Origin: Planctomycetota bacterium
GTDB taxonomy: Bacteria; Planctomycetota; Phycisphaerae; Sedimentisphaerales; Anaerobacaceae
Reading direction: 5' to 3'
Length of the DNA stretch: 49,345 nt
NCBI GenBank assembly: GCA_013349615.1
Contig: DUZJ01000019.1
Span: 1-49,345 of the forward strand
Position numbers and translations under genes: made by a program
The notes under the pieces: model-generated
Databases searched by the model: none
Told to the model about the DNA's origin: nothing
Seen by the model: only the letters and a program-made list of their open reading frames with translations
Shown: positions 1-7,428 of the stretch, one piece after another
Numbering within the stretch: position 1 is the stretch's first letter
Layout of the letters: every line of letters starts with the position of its first letter

Positions 1-158
1 ACAACTCGTTCCGGGATACGCTCACGGTTGAAATGAGCCAATTTGTTAAGCAGTACATGATCCTGCATTAATGTTGGGCCACGTTCTCCTGCAGTGAGTG
101 AATTCTGATTATCACTTACAGGTGTGCCTGCTGCTGTGGTAAGTTTTTTCTCTTTCAT
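1..158 (-). CDS. katA: Catalase, N-terminal fragment cut by the window edge
   Basis: The reverse strand from an ATG at 158 reads 52 codons before the window ends. It contains the clade-3 catalase signature [18 protein letters not shown], followed by [17 protein letters not shown], the region just before the catalytic His. Catalase is a haem enzyme that dismutates hydrogen peroxide to water and oxygen. A GGTAGG ribosome-binding site sits just upstream of the start, and the N-terminus has no signal peptide, so the enzyme should be cytoplasmic. The catalytic His and haem-ligand Tyr lie outside the window, so completeness cannot be judged. No long ORF reports this gene because it is truncated; the call rests on the protein motif, which is highly characteristic. 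Confidence 0.93.
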   Translation of the reverse strand, partial: MKEKKLTTAAGTPVSDNQNSLTAGERGPTLMQDHVLLNKLAHFNRERIPERV

Positions 159-254
159 TTTCAACCTACCTTTATCCTTTCTTTCTTTTATCTTGTTTAG
201 TTATCTTTCACCGACAATTCCAATTAATCTTTTAAGAATTATACTCTGGTCAGT

Positions 255-283
255 ATTATACTATTTCATTATCGATATTACAA
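255..283 (-). promoter_or_regulatory. Sigma-70-type promoter of the catalase gene
   Basis: On the minus strand TTGTAA (283-278) and TATAAT (260-255) are separated by 17 nt, which predicts a start near 248 and a leader of about 90 nt before the catalase ATG at 158. A second TATAAT at 243-238 could be an alternative -10 box. Immediately downstream, 225-241 is an imperfect palindrome (TAATCTTTTAAGAATTA) that loosely resembles a PerR/Fur-type operator. A peroxide-responsive repressor would make sense for catalase, but the operator is only a guess. Confidence 0.5.
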
Positions 284-408
284 TGCAGAAGAAACGATTG
301 CATTTTCCTGTGGACTGAGTCTAACTGAAGGTTATAGTTATAGAGTAAAGTTACTTAGTAAATGAATATGTTAACCCTAACTATTAAAGATGTGCCAAGC
401 CCTAAAAC

Positions 409-485
409 TCCCCGCGTAGGACTCAAACCTACAACCTAACGGTTAATCCGTCAGCCTTCGGCTGCCGGACTCGCTCTACCAAGTT
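409..485 (-). pseudogene. Degenerate tRNA-Asn copy
   Basis: The acceptor/T-arm half of this stretch matches the intact tRNA-Asn at 732-804. About 39 bases from the anticodon 3' strand to the discriminator differ at only three positions, and the D-loop core GGTAGAGCGAG is also kept. The anticodon stem-loop is replaced by about 23 bases (448-470) that form a near-perfect 10-bp hairpin with a three-base loop, so the GTT anticodon is gone. The 5' acceptor strand no longer pairs. It therefore cannot be a working tRNA. The end of the GIY-YIG gene (451-729) runs into it, so the last residues of that protein (LGRASPAAEG) are encoded by tRNA-derived sequence. Confidence 0.75.
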
Positions 486-729
486 CGGCATTTAGCCATC
501 GTCGCCCTGTTCTTGATTTGAGCCAGCGTTCACGCCGCACGGCCTGGGAGCACGTCGGATGGATTTCCTGATAGATCAGTTTCCAGGGACCAGCCTGCCT
601 GGAAGTATACTTTGCGGGCTTGTGCTCCGGGTCGTTATGTTCGGCCAAACGGCGATTCAAGTCGCCGGTCTGGCCGATATAACGCCCACCAGTAGTCAAA
701 CTTTCGATTACGTACACAAAGAATGCCAC
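451..729 (-). CDS. Small GIY-YIG domain endonuclease-like protein
   Basis: This is a 92-residue single-domain protein of the UvrC N-terminal/URI superfamily. The two signature strands are visible as FVYVIES (residues 4-10) and RYIGQT (16-21). They are followed by LNRRLAEHN with the conserved Arg, and by RRERWLKS with the catalytic Glu. Family members cut DNA using one metal ion; some are homing enzymes and many have no known role. The start is a GTG at 729, only 2 nt after the 3' end of tRNA-Asn. The only Shine-Dalgarno-like sequence (GGAGG) is formed by the tRNA 3' end itself and lies almost on the start codon. The 3' end overlaps the degenerate tRNA copy at 409-485. This sandwich between two tRNA-Asn sequences suggests a small mobile or formerly mobile cassette. 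Confidence 0.85.
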   Translation of the reverse strand: MAFFVYVIESLTTGGRYIGQTGDLNRRLAEHNDPEHKPAKYTSRQAGPWKLIYQEIHPTCSQAVRRERWLKSRTGRRWLNAELGRASPAAEG

Positions 730-731
730 AC

Positions 732-804
732 CTCCCCGAGTAGGACTCGAACCTACAACCTAGCGGTTAACAGCCGCTCGCTCTACCAGTTGAGCTATCG
801 GGGA
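732..804 (-). tRNA. tRNA-Asn (anticodon GTT)
   Basis: The reverse strand folds as a complete cloverleaf. The 7-bp acceptor pairs TCCCCGA with TCGGGGA. The D-arm contains AACTGGTAGAGC, the anticodon loop is CTGTTAA with anticodon GTT, and the T-arm contains GGTTCGAGTCC. The discriminator is G, as is usual for tRNA-Asn. CCA is not encoded; GTG follows instead and is the start of the GIY-YIG gene. Confidence 0.95.
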
Positions 805-1158
805 ATCCCAACCAATCGGCACAAGTCAGGCTCTCAAACGCTCAAAGCCGTCCTCGTCCAAATCAGTTTCAGACATTATCCGAACTTCAACAGCTTTGTC
901 AAGATGTATCTTTTCTCTGCAGCTAATATTGCAAAAAGTTGCACAACACTGGCAAAACAGCCGATTATTGTGTAGAATAGCAGTTTTGCAAAGGCCGACT
1001 GAATTGGTTCGCGGTTCTATGAAAAGATGTTTCTCCGCATACAGGTAGTATCGCTAGCGCTAAAATGCAAAATTAACCGAACAAAAGGCCTGTTTAGCGC
1101 ATCTTATAAGGGTATACTGAAATACAGACAAACTGCTAAATTCTAATTTTTTAGTTAT
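805..1158. other. Intergenic stretch between tRNA-Asn and the kinase operon
   Basis: No convincing gene is present. The region should hold the tRNA-Asn promoter (minus strand) and the promoter of the kinase operon (plus strand). A TATACT at 1113-1118 is a possible -10 box about 40 bases before the kinase ATG, but no good -35 box is visible. Confidence 0.5.
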
Positions 1159-2046
1159 ATGGCAAAAGACATACTCAACATTGGCGGTTTTATCATAAAA
1201 AAACGCATCGGAAGCGGAGCTCGAAGTACAATTTATCTGGCTATCGACCAGCAGAACAACACTGATGTTGCCCTGAAACGAATTATTTTCGAAAGGCCGC
1301 AAGATTCAAGGGTTTTTGAGCAGACAGAGAACGAATATAAAGTGGCCCAGCGAATTAATCACCCCTACGTCCGCAAGTGCTACAAGCTAAAGAAAATACG
1401 CACGATGCTCAAAGTAACCGAGATGCTGCTTTCTATGGAATTCTTCGATGGCAAGTCTCTCGAATCTGTCCCCACTTTGAGTCTGGTCGATGTGCTGCTT
1501 GTTTTCAGGATGGTCGCAACCGGCCTTAATGCCATGCACAGAGAAGGATTCATTCACTGTGATATAAAGCCCAATAATATTCTTATGAGCAAGGCCGGCT
1601 CAATTAAAATTATTGACCTTGGCCAGAGCTGCAAAATCGGAACTACCAAGCGCCGTATTCAGGGCACACCGGCCTATATTGCACCTGAACAGGTCAGGCG
1701 AAAGCCCCTTGGCCCAAGAACGGATATCTTCAACCTCGGTGCCACAATGTACTGGGCCCTCACCGGTAAGAACGTCCCTACTCTGATACCCAAAAGAAAC
1801 GGTACTTTGATACCCAAAAAAAATGTCACCTTCAGCATTGGTATTCAACGAAATTATCCGGCACCTCACGAACTGAAAAAACGAATACCGATAGGAGTCT
1901 CAAGACTTGTAATGGAGTGTGTAAAAGACAATCCGGCTCAACGCCCTCCAAATATGATGACGGTCATATCGAGGCTGGACCTGATGATACACAGTTTAAT
2001 AGGTAGCAGGATAAAAACGAATAAATATGCCTCAAACAATAGTTGA
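1159..2046 (+). CDS. Serine/threonine protein kinase
   Basis: This 295-residue soluble Hanks-type kinase has no transmembrane segment and no sensor domain, so it consists of little more than the catalytic core. Visible motifs are the Gly-rich loop GSGARSTIYLA near residue 18, the ATP-anchoring Lys40 in ALKRI, the catalytic loop HCDIKPNN with Asp135, the metal-binding loop as DLG (Asp153) instead of the usual DFG, and APEQV. All key catalytic residues are kept, so it is probably active. Residues about 213-228 contain a near-exact duplication (TLIPKRNG then TLIPKKNV) from a 24-bp tandem repeat. The gene overlaps the following phosphatase gene by 20 bases. A kinase and a phosphatase made from one message suggests a reversible phosphorylation switch whose target may be the third gene, the glycosyltransferase. 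No clear ribosome-binding site precedes the ATG. Confidence 0.92.
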   Translation: MAKDILNIGGFIIKKRIGSGARSTIYLAIDQQNNTDVALKRIIFERPQDSRVFEQTENEYKVAQRINHPYVRKCYKLKKIRTMLKVTEMLLSMEFFDGKSLESVPTLSLVDVLLVFRMVATGLNAMHREGFIHCDIKPNNILMSKAGSIKIIDLGQSCKIGTTKRRIQGTPAYIAPEQVRRKPLGPRTDIFNLGATMYWALTGKNVPTLIPKRNGTLIPKKNVTFSIGIQRNYPAPHELKKRIPIGVSRLVMECVKDNPAQRPPNMMTVISRLDLMIHSLIGSRIKTNKYASNNS

Positions 2047-2875
2047 CTTACTAAACAAGGGTAAGCAAGCGGCAATCGCAAATAGATTTCGACGCGGCAA
2101 TTTAATTCATTTACCCGCCGAAGGCAGCCTGATTATAACGGGCGATATTCACGGGCATCGACGAAATTTCGAAAGAATAGTCACCTTCGCAGATTTGCCC
2201 AACAATCCCGGCAGGCATGTCGTCCTGCAGGAAATCATACACGGAGGCCCCCAGGACTCCGAAGGTGGCTGTCTATCTTATAGATTGTTGTTCGACGCCG
2301 TCCGCTATAAATTAAGCTTCCCCGACCAGGTCCATATTATCATGGGAAACCATGACACCACTTTCATCAACAGCAGCCAGGTGATGAAAAATGGCAAAGA
2401 AATGAACCGGTCAATGAATCTGGCCATGGACCGGGAATTCCAGCAGGCCGCCGATGATATCAAACTGGCGATGAGGCAATTCCTGCTTTCGCAGTCTTTA
2501 GCTATCAGATGTGATAACAGAATATGGCTGTCGCATTCCCTCCCAAGCGACCTTTACGTCGATAAATTCGACCAGCAAATCCTGCAAAGGCAACTGGAAA
2601 TCGAAGATTGTAAAAAACCGGGTTCAGCTTACCTTTTAACCTGGGGCAGAAGGCACAGTCAGACCCTGCTCGACAAAATGGCCAAGCTCTTTGATGTGGA
2701 CACCTTTGTCCTCGGCCATCAACCACAGGAGCAAGGATGGAGCCAGGCCGGCAAAAACCTGATTATTATCGCCTCCAACCACAATCACGGCTGCCTGCTC
2801 CCAATCAACCTGACAGAATCTTACACCATCGAGCAGCTAATCGATTCAATAGTGCCCTTGACTTCAATAGCATAA
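2027..2875 (+). CDS. PPP-type metallophosphatase, variant active site
   Basis: This 282-residue calcineurin-like phosphoesterase shows GDIHGH (Asp40, His42), MGNHD (Asn108, His109), a metal-ligand His in LSHSLP (His170) and LGHQPQ (His231). These are four of the five metal/phosphate motifs of the PPP Ser/Thr phosphatases. The second motif, normally GDxVDRG, is replaced by LQEIIHGGPQDSEGG, so the usual bridging Asp is not at its expected place; Glu or the following Asp may substitute. The ATG at 2027 lies inside the end of the kinase gene in another frame, implying coupled translation. The pair probably forms a phosphorylation/dephosphorylation module. The protein has no signal peptide and should be cytoplasmic. 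The family is secure; protein-phosphatase activity is inferred from the neighbour. Confidence 0.85.
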   Translation: MPQTIVDLLNKGKQAAIANRFRRGNLIHLPAEGSLIITGDIHGHRRNFERIVTFADLPNNPGRHVVLQEIIHGGPQDSEGGCLSYRLLFDAVRYKLSFPDQVHIIMGNHDTTFINSSQVMKNGKEMNRSMNLAMDREFQQAADDIKLAMRQFLLSQSLAIRCDNRIWLSHSLPSDLYVDKFDQQILQRQLEIEDCKKPGSAYLLTWGRRHSQTLLDKMAKLFDVDTFVLGHQPQEQGWSQAGKNLIIIASNHNHGCLLPINLTESYTIEQLIDSIVPLTSIA

Positions 2876-2952
2876 AGCCTATATTCTTAAAGACCGGACG
2901 ATTAGACGCGCCGACGCATTTACCCGTATAAACGCATCCACAAGAGGCAAGA

Positions 2953-4242
2953 ATGGATTGGTACTACTATATAGCACTGGCAGCAATCCTGTCGCAATTA
3001 TTCTTTTTGGTTCAGACTATTAAGAACTATCGCTATACGCTGGCCAAGTACAAAAAAAAGCGTTCGTGGCACCAGCTTCGGGCCGTACTGATTGTGCCGT
3101 GTAAGGGCCTGGATTTCGCCTTTCACGAAAATATTACATCCCTCTTCAATCAGGACTATGAAAATTACTTGCTGTGGTTTGTGGTCGCTGAGAAGTCGGA
3201 CCCTGCCTACGACGAATTATGCAGATTGAAAAACCAACTGAGTCAAAACTCAAAAGCCCGCGATGTGCAGATATTTGTTGCAGGAAAAGTAGGTGATAGA
3301 AAAAAACAAAGTGGCGGCAACAAGCAACGAGCAACACAATACGCCTGTAGTCAAAAAATCCATAATTTGCTCTGCTGCTACGAGCGGATTGGCGATGACG
3401 TCGACGCCCTTGCCTTCGCTGATTCCGATGTCTGTGTTCGCAGCGACTGGTTAAGTCATTTAGTCTGGCACCTTAGACTCTCCAAGACCGGCGCCACCAG
3501 TGGCTATCGCTGGTTCATACCGAAAAAGAACAATCTGGCCAGCCTGGCCCTGTCGGTTATGAACGCCAAGGTCGCCCAATTGCTGGGCAACACCCGTTTT
3601 AATCAGGCCTGGGGCGGCTCAATGGCTATTCGTGTGGACGTCTTTAGAGAAATCGGCCTTGATAAAATCTGGCCAAAGACCATAAGCGATGATTTATCGC
3701 TCAGTCATGCCGTCAAAAAGGCCGGAAAAAAAGTGGAGTTTGTACCAGCCTGTCTCGTCGCTTCATACGAATCAACCACCTGGCCAAAACTCTTTGAATT
3801 TATTCGGCGACAATTTGTAATTACACGCGTAAGCGCGCCTCGAACCTGGTGGTTCGGATTAATCAGCAGTCTTTATTCTATCCTGGGGCTATGGGCAGGC
3901 TTTGCCCTCGCAATTTACGCAGCAGTCAAATCATCAATCACCGGTTATAAATTATTAATTATTGTCGCCGTACCTGTCCTTTTCTTCGTAGGTCAACTGT
4001 CCAGCGCAATACTACGTCGGAAAATGATTAGTAAAGTGCTGGAAAAAGATTGGCCTAAATTGAAGCTCGCCTGTGCCGCCGATATCCTTTTCTTTTGGCT
4101 CTGGTCCTTACTGCTGTTCTTCTTTATTATCGCTTCGGCCTTCGGCAGAACCATCTGCTGGCGGGGAATACGCTATAAACTGCTTGGCCCGTTAGAGACC
4201 ATTAGCCTTGGCGAAAAAGTACCCGATGGGAAAGGTCTCTAA
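2953..4242 (+). CDS. Membrane-bound family 2 glycosyltransferase (ceramide glucosyltransferase-like)
   Basis: This 429-residue protein has one N-terminal membrane segment (residues about 3-23), a cytoplasmic GT-A domain and three hydrophobic segments at the C-terminus (about 300-325, 335-355 and 375-400). The GT domain shows IVPCKG at its start, the metal-binding ADSDV motif, GGSMAIR, SDDLSLSHAVKKAG with the catalytic Asp, and RRQFVITRV in the position of the QxxRW motif. This order and topology fit GT2/GT21 enzymes that add a sugar to a membrane lipid, such as ceramide glucosyltransferase or HpnI. Donor and acceptor cannot be told from the sequence. It is the third gene after the kinase and phosphatase, with a gap of about 77 nt, and may be under their control. 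A GAGGCAAGA sequence precedes the ATG. Confidence 0.85.
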   Translation: MDWYYYIALAAILSQLFFLVQTIKNYRYTLAKYKKKRSWHQLRAVLIVPCKGLDFAFHENITSLFNQDYENYLLWFVVAEKSDPAYDELCRLKNQLSQNSKARDVQIFVAGKVGDRKKQSGGNKQRATQYACSQKIHNLLCCYERIGDDVDALAFADSDVCVRSDWLSHLVWHLRLSKTGATSGYRWFIPKKNNLASLALSVMNAKVAQLLGNTRFNQAWGGSMAIRVDVFREIGLDKIWPKTISDDLSLSHAVKKAGKKVEFVPACLVASYESTTWPKLFEFIRRQFVITRVSAPRTWWFGLISSLYSILGLWAGFALAIYAAVKSSITGYKLLIIVAVPVLFFVGQLSSAILRRKMISKVLEKDWPKLKLACAADILFFWLWSLLLFFFIIASAFGRTICWRGIRYKLLGPLETISLGEKVPDGKGL

Positions 4243-4776
4243 CAGGCCTCGGACAAACCAAAACAATACTGCTGTACCCTCGCGAACTCCGGCCATTGGT
4301 CAGCCAGCCCAATTCCACCGATTTTCGGATTAGTTTTTCCATTGATACCGGCAAGAATAAATTATATTATTTGTTATGATATTTTCTCAATAGCAGCGCT
4401 ATGAAAATGCATAACGGATTTCATTTCATACATGCGCTTTCATTTTGTGATGTTGTGCGAGGGGCTCAAACGTGAAAAAAGGCATTCGGGAACCTGCAAA
4501 ACGGACGTGTGCGACCATATCTACAAAAACCGCCCGGATTTGTGGTTTATTCACAATCAAAGCAGCTTCCACGGCTGGTATACTCGCGGCAAACAAAAAG
4601 GGAACCGGGGAAACAGGACGTTTGTCGATAAGTACGTTAAAAACTAAGACGCACTGGGAAAATATTTTGTTCCACTGAAAAGCGAACAGTTACAAAATGG
4701 GCGATACCCGCTGGTTTGCCCTTCCAGCTCAGTGGCACAAAAAAAATAGTTTCATTATATTGATAGGGAGTTGACA
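4243..4776. other. Intergenic region before the glycoside hydrolase genes
   Basis: About 530 bases without a secure gene. Two overlapping short frames exist: 4432-4647 (71 codons, no ribosome-binding site) and 4472-4678 (68 codons, GTG start with GAGGGG upstream). Neither resembles a known family, and they overlap out of frame, so at most one could be real. An AT-rich stretch around 4360-4395 is the likeliest place for a promoter. The AGGGAG at 4765-4770 is the ribosome-binding site of the next gene and decides its start. Confidence 0.4.
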
Positions 4777-7401
4777 ATGTGCAACAAGAAACCTAAAACC
4801 GCGAAATTCAAAGTTCGATATTCGATACTTAGCACCATAATGCTGCTTGCCTACGGCAGCGCGGCGGCGCAGGATTTTGTTCCTTTTGTCATTCCCGCCC
4901 GGCCAAATCCTGATTCGCTGATAGCATATCCTTCCTCGCAGCCAATCAAGACCAACTCAGACCACCTTGTTGCTCACTCCGGCCACTTCTTTAGCAGCAA
5001 GCACCGCGTTCGCCTCTGGGGCGTCAACCTGTCGTTTGGAGCAAACCTGCCCAAACACGAAGATGCCCCTTACATTGCAGCCCGCCTCGCCGCTGCCGGC
5101 GTCAACGCCGTCCGTTGTCACCACATGGACTCCGCCCGATTTCCACGTGGGTTGTGGAACGCAAAAGACGGAAAGACCATCGACCCGGAGGCACTGGACA
5201 GATTGGATTTTTTCATCGACCAGCTTGCCCGCCGTGGAATCTGCGTCAACATCAACCTGCACGTCGGACGAGTACACAGTCAGTTTCTGCACCTGCCCAG
5301 GACCAACCGCCAATACGATAAAATCTTCAACATCTTCACGCCCGCACTCATCGATGCCCAGAAACAATATGCCCGAGAGCTGCTGACCCACGTCAACCGC
5401 TACCGCAAGCTCCGCTACGCCGACGACCCCGCCGTCGCCATCGTCGAAATCACTAATGAGAACAGCTTCTTTATGTGGGGCAGCGAGCAGACGCTGCGGA
5501 CGCTGCCGCCATTCTATGCAAATATTCTGCAAGGCAAATTCAATACGTGGTTACAAAAAAGATACAGTTCGGACCAGAAGCTGCGCAAGGCCTGGTCCGA
5601 AGGCGCCGAGGCCCTGGGAAAAAACCTGCTCGTTAATAGCAACTTCCAGACAAACGAACCGGCTACTACTGTCCCGAAAAACTGGCATCTTGAACAACAT
5701 TCTGGCTGCACAGCCTCAGGGTCACGCCCCCGCTTCAAGGACAAAGACGCTCTGCGAATCAACATCGGCAAGGCCGATGACACCGAATGGCACCTACAGC
5801 TCAACCAGGGAGATTTAGCTATCAAGGCAGGAAAGTACTATACCGCTATTTTCGACGCGGCCGCTGATAAGTCCCGCAAAATCGGCTGTGGTATCGGCCA
5901 GGCCCACAGTCCCTGGAGCAATCTCGGCCTCTCACAACAAGTGGAACTAACCGACAATTGGAATACCTTCCGATACGGCTTTGTTGCAAAAACCGATGAC
6001 GACAATACACGTTTGAGCTTTTCATTCGGCGCAAACAACATTCCGATATACCTTGCCAATGTCGAGTTTCGGCCCGGCGGCCGCGTGGGCCTGGAAAAGA
6101 GCGAATCAATCAAGGCCGGCACCGTTGCTGTATTTGCAGATAGTGAGAGTCCCGCCCGCGCAATTGACCGGATGCGCTTCCTGGCCGAGACGGAAAAGGC
6201 CTACTTCGATGGAATGCGAAAATTTATAAAGGATGACCTGGGCTGCAAGGCTCTGGTAACCGGCACGATTGTCTTTGGGCCGTTGGGACTGTACGCCCAG
6301 AGTGATATGGATTTCATCGACGCCCACGCATACTGGCAGCACCCGCGCTTTCCGGGCAGGCCGTGGGACAGCGGCAACTGGCTCATCGACCAGAAACCAA
6401 TGACCGACTATCCCGCCCAGGCCACTTTGTTTCGCCTCGCCGCCGAACGCCTCCTCGGCAAGCCCTTTACCGTCAGCGAATATAACCACCCCGCTCCCCT
6501 CGACTCACAGGCCGAGTGCGTACCTATGATTGCATCATTCGCCGCCGCCCAGGACTGGGACGGCATCTGGTTGTACACATATAGTCACAGCTCGGACGGC
6601 TGGTATCGAGAAAACCTGAACAGCTATTTTGATATCGACACTAACCCGGCCAAATGGGGTTTCATGCGAGCCGGGACAGCCATCTTCCGTGACGCCGGAC
6701 CACCAAACAGGGGTATTGGTATTGCCCAATTAAATGAATTTTCCTGTATTTCATTAACTAAATCTTTGGATATTGTTACAGAACTCGCGAAACTGCACCT
6801 CAAGCATGACCGTAATATGTTCAGTCTCCTAACTGATAAGGCGAAAATCGGTTGGCAGGATTTACTAAAAAAACAGGTAGTTTCAGCAATCGCCAGCTAT
6901 GGCGGACAAGGAGGTGTTGACGAGACATCGAAACTCGACTGGTCTGTTGAAAACGGTAAAGGTTTGTATTCGGTTCACAGTCAGGGTGCATGGGTCTATA
7001 CAGGCCACGCTGAAAAGTTTGAGAAAGCTACTAAAGGACGGCTTTCGGTAACCAAGCCGGAGTTTGTTGCAGTGACGGTGACACCGCTGGACAAAAGACC
7101 GCTAAATAAAAGTCGAAAAATTCTAATTACTGCCTGTGGCAGATGTGAGAATACCGGTATGAAGTTTTCCGAGGACCGCCGGACCGTCGGCCGTAATTGG
7201 GGCGGTCCACCTGTACAAATCGAAGCGGTTGAAGGCACACTGGCCCTTACCGGAGATTGGACATGTCAGGCACTCGCTCCTGACGGTGTACCAAAGCACC
7301 CCGTGCCCATCTCATACAAAAACAAGCGGGGCGTTCTGCAAATGGCTCCGAAATATAAAACTATGTGGTATCTTTTGACGAGAAACACAGAATCCGATTA
7401 A
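4777..7401 (+). CDS. Secreted glycoside hydrolase, cellulase (GH5-like) clan, with inserted carbohydrate-binding domain
   Basis: The 874-residue protein starts at the ATG 7 nt after AGGGAG; a TTG at 4771 is also in frame but overlaps the spacer. A signal peptide ends near AAAQ. The TIM-barrel begins at RVRLWGVNLSFGA. It shows VRCHHMD, then EITNENSFF with the presumed acid/base Glu228, and later TVSEYNHP with the presumed nucleophile Glu568. This Asn-Glu/Glu pairing is that of clan GH-A. Between the two catalytic strands, residues about 285-430 form a beta-sandwich-like insert (NLLVNSNF ... WHLQLNQ ... IYLANVEFRPGG), typical of CBM4/9-type modules. The C-terminal 250 residues look like extra beta domains. 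It acts outside the cytoplasm on a polysaccharide not identified here and is first of three co-oriented hydrolase genes. Confidence 0.82.
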   Translation: MCNKKPKTAKFKVRYSILSTIMLLAYGSAAAQDFVPFVIPARPNPDSLIAYPSSQPIKTNSDHLVAHSGHFFSSKHRVRLWGVNLSFGANLPKHEDAPYIAARLAAAGVNAVRCHHMDSARFPRGLWNAKDGKTIDPEALDRLDFFIDQLARRGICVNINLHVGRVHSQFLHLPRTNRQYDKIFNIFTPALIDAQKQYARELLTHVNRYRKLRYADDPAVAIVEITNENSFFMWGSEQTLRTLPPFYANILQGKFNTWLQKRYSSDQKLRKAWSEGAEALGKNLLVNSNFQTNEPATTVPKNWHLEQHSGCTASGSRPRFKDKDALRINIGKADDTEWHLQLNQGDLAIKAGKYYTAIFDAAADKSRKIGCGIGQAHSPWSNLGLSQQVELTDNWNTFRYGFVAKTDDDNTRLSFSFGANNIPIYLANVEFRPGGRVGLEKSESIKAGTVAVFADSESPARAIDRMRFLAETEKAYFDGMRKFIKDDLGCKALVTGTIVFGPLGLYAQSDMDFIDAHAYWQHPRFPGRPWDSGNWLIDQKPMTDYPAQATLFRLAAERLLGKPFTVSEYNHPAPLDSQAECVPMIASFAAAQDWDGIWLYTYSHSSDGWYRENLNSYFDIDTNPAKWGFMRAGTAIFRDAGPPNRGIGIAQLNEFSCISLTKSLDIVTELAKLHLKHDRNMFSLLTDKAKIGWQDLLKKQVVSAIASYGGQGGVDETSKLDWSVENGKGLYSVHSQGAWVYTGHAEKFEKATKGRLSVTKPEFVAVTVTPLDKRPLNKSRKILITACGRCENTGMKFSEDRRTVGRNWGGPPVQIEAVEGTLALTGDWTCQALAPDGVPKHPVPISYKNKRGVLQMAPKYKTMWYLLTRNTESD

Positions 7402-7428
7402 GTCATCAATAAAAGTGAGGTATTTATA

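Noticed and set aside
4432..4678. Two overlapping small ORFs before the hydrolase operon
   Set aside because: They overlap out of frame, lack homologues I recognise, and only one has a ribosome-binding site; left as an uncertain intergenic region.
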